Assembly (NCBI RefSeq): GCF_011440305.1
Contig: NZ_JAAOIW010000003.1
Coordinates: forward strand, 427,577 to 491,576
Direction: 5' to 3'
Source of the DNA: Paenibacillus agricola
Lineage (GTDB): Bacteria; Bacillota; Bacilli; Paenibacillales; NBRC-103111
DNA length: 64,000 nucleotides
Shown here: positions 14,742 to 24,622 of the stretch, in pieces
Layout: every line of letters starts with the position of its first letter
Numbering within the stretch: position 1 is the stretch's first letter
The notes under the pieces: generated by a model
Seen by the model: only the letters and a program-made list of their open reading frames with translations
The model's database searches: none
Told to the model about the DNA's origin: nothing
Made by a program: the position numbers and the translations under genes

Positions 14742-17027
14742 TTACCTAAACGTAGCTCGATATTGTCCTGGAGTCATGCCAACAATTTTACGGAAAGAAC
14801 GGATGAAATTTTGTGGGTTTGTATAGTGCAGCTTCAAAGCGATTTCAATAATTTTCAAGTCCGTTGATTGCAGCCACTCCTTGGCCTTTTGCAATCGATA
14901 TTGGGACAGATAGTCCGCAAAACTGGTTCCCATTTCCCTTGAAAAGACCCTGCTCACATAATGAGGATGGTAATTCACCCTAGCCGCACATGAATCCAAG
15001 GTTAGCACTTTATCGTATTCGGTATGAATGATGTTGATGATGTCGTCAGATATTCTTCGATATTGTGTTTCTTCCCGTTCCGTTAAGGACTGAATAACTG
15101 GAAAAATGATGTTGTCGCAAAACCAGTTCTCCACTTCCATCCCTGTCTTCAGATGTATCAGCTCGCTAAACAGTGAACGATCTTTGTCATCGATCCAATT
15201 CCATGGCAATCCAGAATCTTGCGCGATCCGGACCAGCTCGCTCAACAGCAGCGACAAAGAAATTTCGTACTGGTTATGGCCCATTTTGTTCTCAGTGACT
15301 TCCACAATAAACCGGTGCAAGGTATCCCGTGCTTTGCCGGCATCCATGCTTTTGATGGCTTCAACCAATTCCTTCTCTGTTTCCTGTGGATATTGAATGG
15401 AGCCACTGGATCTAAGCTGCACATCCTCGATGAACAAAATCACCTCTTGGCCAAGCTGCAGCCTGTATTTCAATGCTTCCAAGCTTTCCTTGAATGCTGC
15501 TGAAGCTGCCATAGGTGAGCGAATACCACGGCTCACGCCGATACTGATTTTAATGTGCAAATAGGTGCGTACCGCTTGTTGAACTTGCATCGCAAGCTCG
15601 AAAATCCCATCCCTAAATGGGATATCTTCGGTCGATTTGGTGCTGCCTATGAGCACCCCCACCGTATCGTGAATGATCACTGGACCGATCCTTTGCCGCT
15701 CATCCACAATTTCCCTCATAATGTTATCGATCGCAAACAATAGCAAATTGCGATCTTGATCTTTGTACCGGGTTCCCTCCAGCGTGTCGATTTCAACAGC
15801 CAGTACGAGGGAATGCTCAAAGTCAGTCGGGAGTCCATAAAAGACCAAGCCTTCCTCCATTTCTTTACGCCTCAAGTCACCCTGAAACAGCTTGAAAAAG
15901 AAATATTCCTTCAAAAGCTTGATTTGCCCTTCGATTTGATTCCCCATCCTGAATTTGGACTGCATTAGGTGCCGAACACTTAATTCGATGGATTCGAACT
16001 CATTCTTATTAAGCAGCGAATCTTCACCAGACTCCGCAATCACCGATGTATACAGCTTTTTGACAGGACGATATATCCGGCGTGAGCCCAGCCAAGCAAT
16101 AATTAAAGTTAACGCTGAGATTGTCAGGCATGTGACTAGAGTAAACCACCCAATTGCCTTGGAATCCCGGGTTGCCTGCTCAATCGAAACCGTGGATACA
16201 TACACCCATCCGTTGTAAGGGGACTGGCGGTACGAGATCATCACCTTTTCCTCACCCAGCTCGGCTTCAAAATTACCAATCACTTCCGAATGGCTTTGCA
16301 AGAGCTCTGTAATTCGCTTAGTTGACGTATCCTTACCAATCAGATCCTCGCCATCAAGGGCTATGATCCGTTTATCCGCATCCAAAACCATCATGGTTCC
16401 AGGCATTACGTTTTTGGTTAATAGCTTACGGATCTCGTGAATCGGTATTTTGCTCACCAAGAAGCCGTACGGATTCGATGAGATGATTGGCATTTTTTTA
16501 ATCAAATTAACCGTTTGTACCTTAGATAATTCGTCCCCTCCTTCTAACAGGGGCTCTCTGTTAATCGTCCATTGCGAAATGACCGGCATTTGTGCGTAAG
16601 CCAGAAGCAGTCCCAAGCTTTCTTCATCGATTCTGTAAAAAAAACCGCTATTATTGATCAACCAATTCTTCTCGATATTGTACAGAAAAACATCAAAGAT
16701 CCCCAAACCCTGTGCCTGTAGTTTATACAATCCTTCTCTGACCTGTTGAAAATCCTGATAACGCTCTTGCTTCATTTCAAGCTCCATGACAGAAATCGTC
16801 AGTGGAGAGTGGATAAATTGGTTAGTCACTGTATCAACGGTTTTCAAAACCTGCTCAACCCGAAATTGCGTTTGCTCAAGAATCCGGTTATTTCCTTCAT
16901 TAACCTTCTTTTGAATTTCCGTGGAAGCTTTGGAATAAGAGAAAAAGCCAAGCATAAGTACTGGAGTCATGCCTAAAAACAGACTGAATAAAAAAATGTT
17001 CACGAGATACTTAGAACGTGTTTTCAT
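14742..17027 (-). CDS. Membrane-anchored AraC-family regulator with extracellular sensor
   Basis: 761 residues. A membrane span at about 10-30 (LVNIFLFSLFLGMTPVLMLG), an extracellular Cache-like sensor, and a second span at about 290-312 are followed by a cytoplasmic region ending in an AraC/HTH_18 domain (about 660-761; TLDSCAARVNYHPHYVSRVF, MTPGQYRATFR). This architecture typically controls adjacent LplABC-type importers in Paenibacillus. Its place inside the operon with amidohydrolases suggests that it senses the imported compound or a breakdown product. Confidence 0.85.
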   Translation of the reverse strand: MKTRSKYLVNIFLFSLFLGMTPVLMLGFFSYSKASTEIQKKVNEGNNRILEQTQFRVEQVLKTVDTVTNQFIHSPLTISVMELEMKQERYQDFQQVREGLYKLQAQGLGIFDVFLYNIEKNWLINNSGFFYRIDEESLGLLLAYAQMPVISQWTINREPLLEGGDELSKVQTVNLIKKMPIISSNPYGFLVSKIPIHEIRKLLTKNVMPGTMMVLDADKRIIALDGEDLIGKDTSTKRITELLQSHSEVIGNFEAELGEEKVMISYRQSPYNGWVYVSTVSIEQATRDSKAIGWFTLVTCLTISALTLIIAWLGSRRIYRPVKKLYTSVIAESGEDSLLNKNEFESIELSVRHLMQSKFRMGNQIEGQIKLLKEYFFFKLFQGDLRRKEMEEGLVFYGLPTDFEHSLVLAVEIDTLEGTRYKDQDRNLLLFAIDNIMREIVDERQRIGPVIIHDTVGVLIGSTKSTEDIPFRDGIFELAMQVQQAVRTYLHIKISIGVSRGIRSPMAASAAFKESLEALKYRLQLGQEVILFIEDVQLRSSGSIQYPQETEKELVEAIKSMDAGKARDTLHRFIVEVTENKMGHNQYEISLSLLLSELVRIAQDSGLPWNWIDDKDRSLFSELIHLKTGMEVENWFCDNIIFPVIQSLTEREETQYRRISDDIINIIHTEYDKVLTLDSCAARVNYHPHYVSRVFSREMGTSFADYLSQYRLQKAKEWLQSTDLKIIEIALKLHYTNPQNFIRSFRKIVGMTPGQYRATFR

Positions 17028-17076
17028 AATGGTCTCCGATTATGAGAATGGTCTCATTGGACATTGATCTTCCTGT

Positions 17077-17487
17077 TTAGATATAAACTACCAATTTCGC
17101 GCCTTCAACTTTTACCGTATAAGTCTCCACAGAAGGGGTTTCTTCTGCATCTGCATCTGCTTCAACTGCAACCTCATAAGTCTTAACCAGACATTTATGA
17201 GGGTCAAAAATAGATTTACCATTCGTAATATCAAATTCCCACCCATGCCAAGGACAACGCAGAATCTCACCTTCCCGTCCGTACAGGTATTGTCCCGGAT
17301 TAGACGGTAATGTCATTCCTGTTACCTTTCCTACACATAGTGGAGCGCCTTGATGCGGGCAGCTGTTTTTGAGAGCGGAATAAGTACCATTTACATTGAA
17401 AACTCCAACCGAACGACCCTCAAGTAGTAGGATCTTGTTCGTACCAGGTGGTAAATCCGTTGCTACTCCAACCACATGTCTTCCCAT
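17077..17487 (-). CDS. Small Rieske [2Fe-2S] protein
   Basis: 136 residues. Both Rieske cluster-binding motifs are present: C43-P-H45 (NSCPHQGAP) and C78-P-W-H81 (LRCPWHGWEFD). There is no membrane span and no catalytic mononuclear-iron domain, so it is a ferredoxin-type electron carrier or oxygenase component rather than an oxygenase. Its start at 17487 lies inside the present reading frame of the upstream amidohydrolase, but that overlap is created by a frameshift; the ancestral stop at 17515 would leave AAGGAGG about ten bases before this ATG. The three amidohydrolases upstream suggest a shared degradative pathway. Confidence 0.85.
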   Translation of the reverse strand: MGRHVVGVATDLPPGTNKILLLEGRSVGVFNVNGTYSALKNSCPHQGAPLCVGKVTGMTLPSNPGQYLYGREGEILRCPWHGWEFDITNGKSIFDPHKCLVKTYEVAVEADADAEETPSVETYTVKVEGAKLVVYI

Positions 17488-18602
17488 ACATGCACTTCCT
17501 CCTTGCTTTTCGAATTATAAATTGTAGAGCTCACGGGCATTTTCAAAAAGATTCGCCTGTGCATAGCTTCAGGCAGCTTTGGAAATGCGTGTGTGGGAGA
17601 ATCGAAATCCCAATGCGGATAATCGCTGGAAAACATTAGGATATGCTCGGCATCCATCATTTGCAGCACCTGAAGCAGCTCTTTGTCATCCTCAGGCCGC
17701 TCTAAAGGCTGGGAGGATAGGCGAACATGGTCCCGTAAATACTCGCTAGGTCGTCGCTTCACCCATGGAACTTCAAATCGCAGCGCCTTATACTCGGCAT
17801 TGAGGCGCCACATCAAGGTGGGGAGCCATGAAACCCCACCCTCTGTTAAAACGATCTTGAGGCCAGGAAACCTCTCAAAAACGCCCTCTGTTATAAAGCT
17901 GACAAGGTGCGCTTGAAAGCCTAGGGAAAGACAAGTATGCCATTCGATGTAATGAGTGGGATAGCCCGGGGAAGGCTGGATATTAATGCCCATTCCGTCT
18001 GTACCCGGATGTATCGCAAAAGGAAAGCCGTTACGTTCACACGCTTCATAAATAGGATAATACTGTCGTTGGCCAAAGGGTGCACGGGCTCCAGAATCGG
18101 TCATCACCTGCACAAAGTGAGGGTGCCCTGCCCAGCGTTCGATTTCTCGCGCAGCCGCTTGCGGATCCTGATGATTGATCGTGATCGAACCTTTAAATAC
18201 ACCGTCATGGTTGTAGGCACTCAACCATGTGTCGGCAAGCCAGTCATTGTACGCTGCAGCGATAGCGGTTCCCATATCAGGATCGGGCTGTAAATTACAG
18301 AAAGCCCTCGGCAGTAGAATCGCATGTGCATGGCCATATTTATCGATCAATTGCTCCCGTAAGAAATCTGGGTCCGACCCCGTTGGTCCACCCAGAGGGG
18401 GCTTTGCATCCAGGCGTGCCCCATGAACCGGATTCCCAAAGAAACCACGCGTACTTCCCTGATACCGGTCCTTCCATGGCTGTGCCATATAGGAACGAAT
18501 CTCATCCGTGCTTTTGGGCGAAGGATGTACATCACAATCAATGATTCCGTATTTCTTATCTTCTGTCCTCTTCTCCAAGGTTGTTTTTACCTGTTGATTC
18601 AT
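17463..18602 (-). CDS. ACMSD-type amidohydrolase with frameshifted C-terminus
   Basis: 379 residues, amidohydrolase_2 (ACMSD/gamma-resorcylate decarboxylase-like) TIM barrel. Metal-site motifs are IDCDVHP (N-terminus), AIHPGTDG (middle) and FSSDYPHWDFDS (C-terminal Asp). The family mostly carries out metal-dependent decarboxylation or hydrolysis of aromatic or ring-opened acids. Against its two paralogues the C-terminus goes wrong after HRRIF: at the five-A run 17545-17549 one missing base changes an expected FENARELYNL ending (stop at 17515) into an unrelated 27-residue tail. The restored frame also restores normal spacing to the Rieske gene. The barrel is complete, so some activity may remain; a sequencing error is possible. 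Confidence 0.85.
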   Translation of the reverse strand: MNQQVKTTLEKRTEDKKYGIIDCDVHPSPKSTDEIRSYMAQPWKDRYQGSTRGFFGNPVHGARLDAKPPLGGPTGSDPDFLREQLIDKYGHAHAILLPRAFCNLQPDPDMGTAIAAAYNDWLADTWLSAYNHDGVFKGSITINHQDPQAAAREIERWAGHPHFVQVMTDSGARAPFGQRQYYPIYEACERNGFPFAIHPGTDGMGINIQPSPGYPTHYIEWHTCLSLGFQAHLVSFITEGVFERFPGLKIVLTEGGVSWLPTLMWRLNAEYKALRFEVPWVKRRPSEYLRDHVRLSSQPLERPEDDKELLQVLQMMDAEHILMFSSDYPHWDFDSPTHAFPKLPEAMHRRIFLKMPVSSTIYNSKSKEEVHVWEDMWLE

Positions 18603-18674
18603 TGAATTCCCTACCTCCTAACAAAATAAGGTTTTAACCACAATTTTGAAAGCGGATACAACAGACTTCCTAAT

Positions 18675-19727
18675 CTATAACGAATACCATTGCTTTGCAT
18701 TCTCGAATAGTACTCTCGCTTCCCATTCGACAGGTAATCGCGGCAGTGAGGAATCGAGTGAAACGAAGTCGCTCTCTGGATAATCGGAGGAAAACATCAG
18801 CAAATTGTGAGCCTCCATCATACTCAGAACCTCTAACAAATCCTCGTCACTAGCAGGTCTTTCCAGGGGCTGTGTGGTGAACCGGACATGGTCCCGCAAA
18901 TATTCCGACGGAGCTTTAGTGATCCAGGGTACCTCCGAACGAAGAGCCTTCCACTCTTGGTCCAGCCTCCATATCAGAGCTGGTAGCCAAGTGACCCCTC
19001 CTTCAACAATGACGACCTTAAGCTTCGGGAAGCGCTCAAAAGTACCTTCCGTTAGCATACTGACTAGATGAGACTGCATCGCAAAGCTGAAGCCTGTGAT
19101 ATATTCCGTGTAATGCGAGGGATATCCAATCCAGACCGGCTTGTTGACACCGATAGACTCTCCCCCCGGATGGATCGCTATTGGCAGTCCATTACGCTCA
19201 GCCGCTTCGAAAATCGGGTGATACTGCCGTTGCCCGAATGGAGCACGGGCACCGGTATCCATCTGGATCTGAACGAAGTGCGGATGGCTCGCCCAACGGC
19301 CAATTTCTTGGGCGGCCGCCAAGGGGTCTCGATGGTTGATGACAATCGAGCCTTTAAACACACCGTCATCATTATATTTGCCCAGCCAGGTATCGGAAAG
19401 CCAGCTATTGTATGCTGTCGCTACTGCGCTTGAATAGTCAGGATCATGATCCGCCGTTACATGCGCCTGCGTCATGAGAATGGCACGATAGATGCCCAGA
19501 CGGTCTATCAGCTGGCTCCTCAGATAATCGGGATCGCTTCCCGCCGCGCCTCCCCCCGGAGGCATTTTATCGAAAGGAGGGTTAGGATTTTTGTAATAAG
19601 TGTTTTTGCGCATGCTGAACCGATGCTTCCATGGTTGCTCTAGATAAGCTTTGATCTCATCTGCATGACGCGGACATACATGGACATCGCAATCAATTAA
19701 TTTCAGTTGGCTGCTGCTCATAGTCAT
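18675..19727 (-). CDS. ACMSD-type amidohydrolase, second paralogue
   Basis: 350 residues, same barrel and motifs as its neighbours: LIDCDVHVCP, IAIHPGGES, MFSSDYPESDF. Its C-terminus FENAKQWYSL is the normal one. It departs from the other two in the active-site loop (PESDF instead of PHWDF) and near GVNKPVWIGYPS, so it probably takes a different substrate or step. The ATG at 19727 has AAGGAG seven to nine bases upstream. It lies 72 bases before the next gene of the operon. Confidence 0.85.
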   Translation of the reverse strand: MTMSSSQLKLIDCDVHVCPRHADEIKAYLEQPWKHRFSMRKNTYYKNPNPPFDKMPPGGGAAGSDPDYLRSQLIDRLGIYRAILMTQAHVTADHDPDYSSAVATAYNSWLSDTWLGKYNDDGVFKGSIVINHRDPLAAAQEIGRWASHPHFVQIQMDTGARAPFGQRQYHPIFEAAERNGLPIAIHPGGESIGVNKPVWIGYPSHYTEYITGFSFAMQSHLVSMLTEGTFERFPKLKVVIVEGGVTWLPALIWRLDQEWKALRSEVPWITKAPSEYLRDHVRFTTQPLERPASDEDLLEVLSMMEAHNLLMFSSDYPESDFVSLDSSLPRLPVEWEARVLFENAKQWYSL

Positions 19728-19748
19728 TCTCTCTCCTTCGACTTATGC

Positions 19749-20846
19749 CTATAAGCGATAGAGTTCACGGGCATTTTCATAATAAATGCGGTTACGCAAG
19801 GCTTCGGGCAGCTTCGGGAACGCAAGCCTTGGACTGTCGAAATCCCAATGCGGATAATCGCTTGAGAACATCAGGATGTGCTCGGCATCCATGAGCTGGA
19901 GCATTTTCAGCAGATGCCGATCCGAGGGCCGTTCAATCGGCTGCGAGGTGACGCGCACATGGTCACGCACATACTCGCTTGGCTTTTTACTCAGCCACGG
20001 AAGCTCCTTCTTGAAGCGCTCGTACTGCGTATCGAGCCTCCAGAGCAAAGTCGGAAGCCAAGCTACACCGCCTTCCACTAATACAACCTTCAGACCTGGG
20101 AAGCGTTCGAACACGCCTTCAACCAACATACTAACAAGATGTGTCTGATAGGACAGCACATGTAAAGTGCTCCACTCGATATAATGTGTCGGGTACCCCG
20201 ATGAAGGAATCGAGGTGATGCCGGTTCCGTCCGCACCCGCATGCATAGCGAATGGTAATCCGAGCCGTTCGCATGCCTCATAAATAGGATCAAACTGCCG
20301 CTGCCCATATGCAGCTGCGGCTGCGGAATCGGTTACTATCTGCACGAAGTGCGGGTGGCCCACCCAACGTTCGATTTCCCGTACAGCCCCGAGCGGGTCT
20401 TGAGTCGATACACAGATCGATCCCTTAAATACATGGTCGTGGTTATATGCCTTGAGCCAGGTTTCAGCTATCCAATCGTTCCATGCTGCCGTAAGAGCGG
20501 TTGCAAACTCCGGGTTCGGAAGCGGATTCGTAAACGGGCGTTGAATCAAAATCAGGTGATTCATCCCGTATTCGTCCACTAGCTGCTTTCGCAAAAAATC
20601 AGGGTCCGAGCCAACAGGCAATCCGCTTGGCGGGTGGGCATCTGTCCGGTTGACGTAGGTTGGATGCGCATACAAATCCCGTCCGCTCATCGCAAAGCGG
20701 TCTTGCCACTTAGCTGCCATATGCTTACGAATTTGATCGGGATGCTGCGGGGAAACATGGACATCACAATCGATCAATTTTTGCTTCTTTACAAAAGCCG
20801 TCTTTGAAATGCCAGGCTCCGGAGCTGTGTCTTGAATCATACCCAT
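19749..20846 (-). CDS. ACMSD-type amidohydrolase, third paralogue
   Basis: 365 residues with LIDCDVHVSP, AMHAGADGTG (Ala replaces the Pro of the other two copies) and FSSDYPHWDFDSP; normal ending YYENARELYRL. It is closest to the frameshifted copy at 17463-18602 (shared YPHWDFDSP and PTHYIEW). It is first of the three in the operon, 17 bases after the substrate-binding protein, and AGAGGTGT precedes its ATG. Confidence 0.85.
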   Translation of the reverse strand: MGMIQDTAPEPGISKTAFVKKQKLIDCDVHVSPQHPDQIRKHMAAKWQDRFAMSGRDLYAHPTYVNRTDAHPPSGLPVGSDPDFLRKQLVDEYGMNHLILIQRPFTNPLPNPEFATALTAAWNDWIAETWLKAYNHDHVFKGSICVSTQDPLGAVREIERWVGHPHFVQIVTDSAAAAAYGQRQFDPIYEACERLGLPFAMHAGADGTGITSIPSSGYPTHYIEWSTLHVLSYQTHLVSMLVEGVFERFPGLKVVLVEGGVAWLPTLLWRLDTQYERFKKELPWLSKKPSEYVRDHVRVTSQPIERPSDRHLLKMLQLMDAEHILMFSSDYPHWDFDSPRLAFPKLPEALRNRIYYENARELYRL

Positions 20847-20863
20847 ACACCTCTTCTCAGCTT

Positions 20864-22366
20864 TTATTTCTTCTCCTTAGCATATTCTACGGCATACTCA
20901 TCAAGAATCTTTTGGCCACCGCTTTTTAGCCACTTATCCACTTCCTGTTTAAACACTGCTTCATCCAACTCACCCAGAATAAATTTGATCTTGGCATCAT
21001 CGATAATTTTCGTTAACTGCGCACCTTTTTCCGTCATGGTTTGCGAGATTAATGCGATGGCCGGGTTTGGCACGGCAATGCTTTCCATATCAGCATAAGT
21101 TTCGTTCACTTTTGTATCCAGTGTAGAGTTGCCCGTTAGATCGGCGTTCTCTTTATCGAGTCTGAGAAACTTGAGCGGCTCTACCTCTTTATTATACAGA
21201 ACCTCATCGATACTTACCTTCTTACCGTTATCAACCTTGTAATGAACACCTTCAATTCCCCATTTCAGCAAAGTAACCACTTCCGGGGTCTGCATCTTTT
21301 CGAAGAAAGCAAGTATGTCTTTAAGCTGCGCTTCCGTTTTCACGCTTGTTTTTGAAAACATGTATCTGGCGTTATAACCAAGAGCAGCGAGCACGCGTTC
21401 TCCCTTCGGGCCTGCGATCCGATAAGCGATGTCAATTTCCGCCTTTGGCGTATGGGTTCTAATATCCAACTGGCGTTCCGCCGAGTTAAAATTGGCCTCG
21501 AAATACATACCCGCTATGCCCTTCCTGATCAAATCAACCTTTTGAGCCGTTTGAGTCAACACAAAATCCGTGTTCATGACTTTATCGTCATACATGCGCT
21601 TGAAAAACCTTAAAGCATCCACATATTCTTTGGTCATAAAATCAGCGGTAAACTTGCCGCTTGGATCTACACTGAACTTGTTTGGCGCTCCATGCCAGGC
21701 AAGGACAATATTTAATCCTGCAAGTGAAGTATCCGTGGCAAACCCAATCGTATCGTTTTTACCGTTTTTGTCGGGATCATTCTGTTGAAATGCCTTTGCC
21801 AGCTGGTAGACGTCTTCAATCGTCTTAGGCTCCTTTAATCCAAGGTTATTCAACCAATCCTTGCGGTAAATAACCGTGTCAACACCAACCGGCTGAGAGC
21901 GTGGAATCCCGTAATCCTTCCCGTCGATTTTCAAATTATGGTAAGCCAGCTTATTAATTTGGCTTAACAAAGGGTAATCCTTCAGGAAGGGCCCGATTTC
22001 CCAAAACATGCCGGCTCTCGTGCTGCTGACTATGGTTGCATTCATTGGCTGGCTGGCGAACATCGCCATCGGCATATCGCCTGAAGTGACAGACACGTTC
22101 AGTTTCTCCGTATAAGCAGAGCTCGGAATCCATGTAATATCAAGCTCTGTATTCGTTAGCTCTTGCAGCTTCTTAAATGCGGCTACATCGGGTTTAGGCG
22201 GCTCGGCTGCATAATAGATGACCATTAAGCTAATTTTGGTTGGGCCTTTCTTGGCCCCCTCCGCAGGTGCAGTGCTGGTTGGGCTCGAACAGCCAGTAAT
22301 TACAATGACGACCAGCATAAACACACAAAATAATTTGAATAAATGGCTTGATTTATTTCGTTGCAT
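20864..22366 (-). CDS. Extracellular solute-binding lipoprotein (LplA-like)
   Basis: 500 residues. A lipoprotein signal ends in a lipobox (VVIVITGCSSPTS, Cys about 26), followed by a family 1 solute-binding fold (ELTNTELDITWIPSSAYTEK; FQQNDPDKNGKNDTIGFA). The ligand-gripping DPDKNGKNDT loop is typical of the LplA group, which binds oligosaccharides or other polar compounds. It lies between the permease pair and the amidohydrolases, so it probably captures the compound that the enzymes degrade. No ATPase is encoded here, so a shared MsmX-type ATPase elsewhere is expected. Confidence 0.85.
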   Translation of the reverse strand: MQRNKSSHLFKLFCVFMLVVIVITGCSSPTSTAPAEGAKKGPTKISLMVIYYAAEPPKPDVAAFKKLQELTNTELDITWIPSSAYTEKLNVSVTSGDMPMAMFASQPMNATIVSSTRAGMFWEIGPFLKDYPLLSQINKLAYHNLKIDGKDYGIPRSQPVGVDTVIYRKDWLNNLGLKEPKTIEDVYQLAKAFQQNDPDKNGKNDTIGFATDTSLAGLNIVLAWHGAPNKFSVDPSGKFTADFMTKEYVDALRFFKRMYDDKVMNTDFVLTQTAQKVDLIRKGIAGMYFEANFNSAERQLDIRTHTPKAEIDIAYRIAGPKGERVLAALGYNARYMFSKTSVKTEAQLKDILAFFEKMQTPEVVTLLKWGIEGVHYKVDNGKKVSIDEVLYNKEVEPLKFLRLDKENADLTGNSTLDTKVNETYADMESIAVPNPAIALISQTMTEKGAQLTKIIDDAKIKFILGELDEAVFKQEVDKWLKSGGQKILDEYAVEYAKEKK

Positions 22367-22422
22367 ACTTTTTCATCCTCCATAACTGAATTGTGTATAA
22401 ATAATGCCACCCTTTGGGACGG

Positions 22423-23301
22423 TCATCCTTTTACCGATCCTAACATAACGCCTTTGGCAAAATGCTTTTGCAAAAAGGGATACACACATAAAATTGGAAC
22501 CGTGGCGACTACAATTACTGCCGTTTTGACAGTATCCGGAAGCGTATACATCACATTGCTCGTAGCAACAGAATCCCCTATGCCTCCTTGAGAGAGAAGC
22601 ACGATCTGTCGAAGCAGCACCTGGATGGGCCATTTGGACGAATCGTTAATGTATAAAATGGCTTGAAAAAAGGAATTCCAATGAGATACCGCATAAAATA
22701 AGGAAAATGTTGTTAGCGCTGGAAGCGATAACGGAATCACGATCCGAAATAAAATGCCATAATCATGGCAGCCATCTATTTTAGCCGATTCCTCCAGCCC
22801 TTCAGGCAATTGCTGAAAAAAATTTTTCAGAACAATCAAGTTAAATGCGCTGATTGCGGTAGGAATGATTAGAGACCAGTAAGAATTCAACAAACCCAAC
22901 CACTTGACAATCAGGAATGTCGGAACAATTCCCCCTCCAAAGAGCATGGTGAAGGTCACCAGAAACAGGATCGAGCTGCGCCAGGGAAGATCTCTTCGTG
23001 CAAGCGGATAGGCCATAAGCGCAGTCAATAAAATATTGACAAACGTGCCAACCAGGGTAATGAAGATAGTGTTGGTCAAACTAATGAACACAGTATCGGT
23101 GGAAAATATATATCTAAAGGCGTCCAGTGAAAAATCAACCGGGAATAGAACAAACTTGCGGTCAATGATGGAGGTTTCATCCGAGAAAGAAACGGCTAAC
23201 ACATGTATGAACGGGATAACTGTAATCAGGGAAATGATAACTAGCAGCGTTTGGTTCATATAATTAAAGAGCTTACTGCTCCAGTTTTGTCCTTCTATCA
23301 T
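22423..23301 (-). CDS. ABC transporter permease (LplC/MalG type)
   Basis: 292 residues with six membrane spans. The EAA loop EESAKIDGCHDYGILFRIVIP lies near residue 190, and the protein ends with the conserved QKHFAKGVMLGSVKG. It pairs with the permease at 23337-24311. The ATG at 23301 follows a GGAGG motif. Confidence 0.88.
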   Translation of the reverse strand: MIEGQNWSSKLFNYMNQTLLVIISLITVIPFIHVLAVSFSDETSIIDRKFVLFPVDFSLDAFRYIFSTDTVFISLTNTIFITLVGTFVNILLTALMAYPLARRDLPWRSSILFLVTFTMLFGGGIVPTFLIVKWLGLLNSYWSLIIPTAISAFNLIVLKNFFQQLPEGLEESAKIDGCHDYGILFRIVIPLSLPALTTFSLFYAVSHWNSFFQAILYINDSSKWPIQVLLRQIVLLSQGGIGDSVATSNVMYTLPDTVKTAVIVVATVPILCVYPFLQKHFAKGVMLGSVKG

Positions 23302-23336
23302 TGCGGCGACCTCCTTTCAAAATGCAGCTGTGAAGG

Positions 23337-24311
23337 CTAATAAATGCCTTCTTCCCCAAATTTTTTGGCAGCATAGTTGGCACCCATTACCAGAATTAAA
23401 GCAATCAACGATTTGAACAAGCCGACAGCGGTGCTGTAACTGAACTGCCCTTGAACAATGCCATACGTATAAACGTAAGTATCGAAAACCTCAGCCACTT
23501 CCCGGTTCATCGCATTCATCATCAGAAAGATTTGCTCAAAGCCGGAGTCCATAAAATTCCCGAGCCTAAGAATAAGCAGAATCACAATGGTACTGCGTAT
23601 ACAAGGTAGGGTGATATTCCACAATTGTCGTATCCGCCCAGCCCCATCCATCTTCGCCGCTTCATAGAGCTGAGGATCTACTCCAGCAAGAGCAGCTAGA
23701 AAGATAATCGTACCCCAACCGGTTTCGCGCCAGATGACCTCCAATATAATTAAAGTTCTAAACCAATTGGAATTTGCCAGGAAATTAATTTTGTCACCGC
23801 CCATCGTTACAATCAGCTCGTTAATAATTCCTGCCTCAGGAGTTAATAAAATGTAAACGATTCCAGAAATAACGACCCAGGACATGAAATGAGGGATATA
23901 GATCAGACTCTGTACCCAACGCTTGAGAACCTGGTTTTTCAACTCATTCAACATCAATGCGATAATAATCGGCAGAGGGAAGAAAAAAAACAAGTTATAT
24001 AAAGCAAGCAGAATCGTATTTCGAAACAACATAAAGAAATCGGGATCGTTGAAGAAATTAATGAAGTGCTTGAGTCCGACCCATTGACTACCCGCAACCC
24101 CAAGGAATGATATATAATCCTGAAAGGCAATCACCATACCCCACATCGGCAAGTATTTAAATAAAAGGAAATAGACCAATCCTGGCAGGATCATGGTGTA
24201 AAGCCAAAAATACTTCTTGATGGTTGGGAGCCTTCTTCTGGATACATGCTTTTGCTTTCCGAGATAAACGGTCGTAGCTTGCTCAGGTAAATTGGCGGTC
24301 TCGTTCTTCAA
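23337..24311 (-). CDS. ABC transporter permease (LplB type), first gene of the catabolic operon
   Basis: 324 residues with six spans after an about 30-residue basic N-terminus. YFLLFKYLPMWGMVIAFQDY and the EAA-like YEAAKMDGAGRIRQLWNITLP are typical of LplB. It is the first gene of a colinear nine-gene minus-strand operon (24311 to 13570): permease, permease, binding protein, three amidohydrolases, Rieske, AraC, enolase-type enzyme. Confidence 0.88.
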   Translation of the reverse strand: MKNETANLPEQATTVYLGKQKHVSRRRLPTIKKYFWLYTMILPGLVYFLLFKYLPMWGMVIAFQDYISFLGVAGSQWVGLKHFINFFNDPDFFMLFRNTILLALYNLFFFFPLPIIIALMLNELKNQVLKRWVQSLIYIPHFMSWVVISGIVYILLTPEAGIINELIVTMGGDKINFLANSNWFRTLIILEVIWRETGWGTIIFLAALAGVDPQLYEAAKMDGAGRIRQLWNITLPCIRSTIVILLILRLGNFMDSGFEQIFLMMNAMNREVAEVFDTYVYTYGIVQGQFSYSTAVGLFKSLIALILVMGANYAAKKFGEEGIY

Positions 24312-24622
24312 TATAGTTCCTCCTCTCTAAGGAATAGTTAATGGATAGCTGACTTGTATATCATAGTAAAAAAGGAAAATTATCGTCAATAATCATTAGA
24401 TAACCAACCCGGGATGGCCGCTCTAAAAGCTACTCCTACCTCCTAAACCAGTCAAACTCATGGAAAATTTCGACTTGCTAGAGGATTGCACCAGCCTTCC
24501 AAGAAAGTTGATTGATCTTCCTCACCCAGCCATAGTAGCAGTATATGATTGTTTGTAACCATCTTCATCCTCTGTGGCGCAGCACTGATTTTGCGATGAA
24601 TCAATATGGCAAATACAGAAGC
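24312..24622. other. Upstream region of the catabolic operon, no gene seen
   Basis: It must hold the operon promoter on the minus strand; no clear consensus could be chosen. No ORF worth reporting. Confidence 0.4.
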
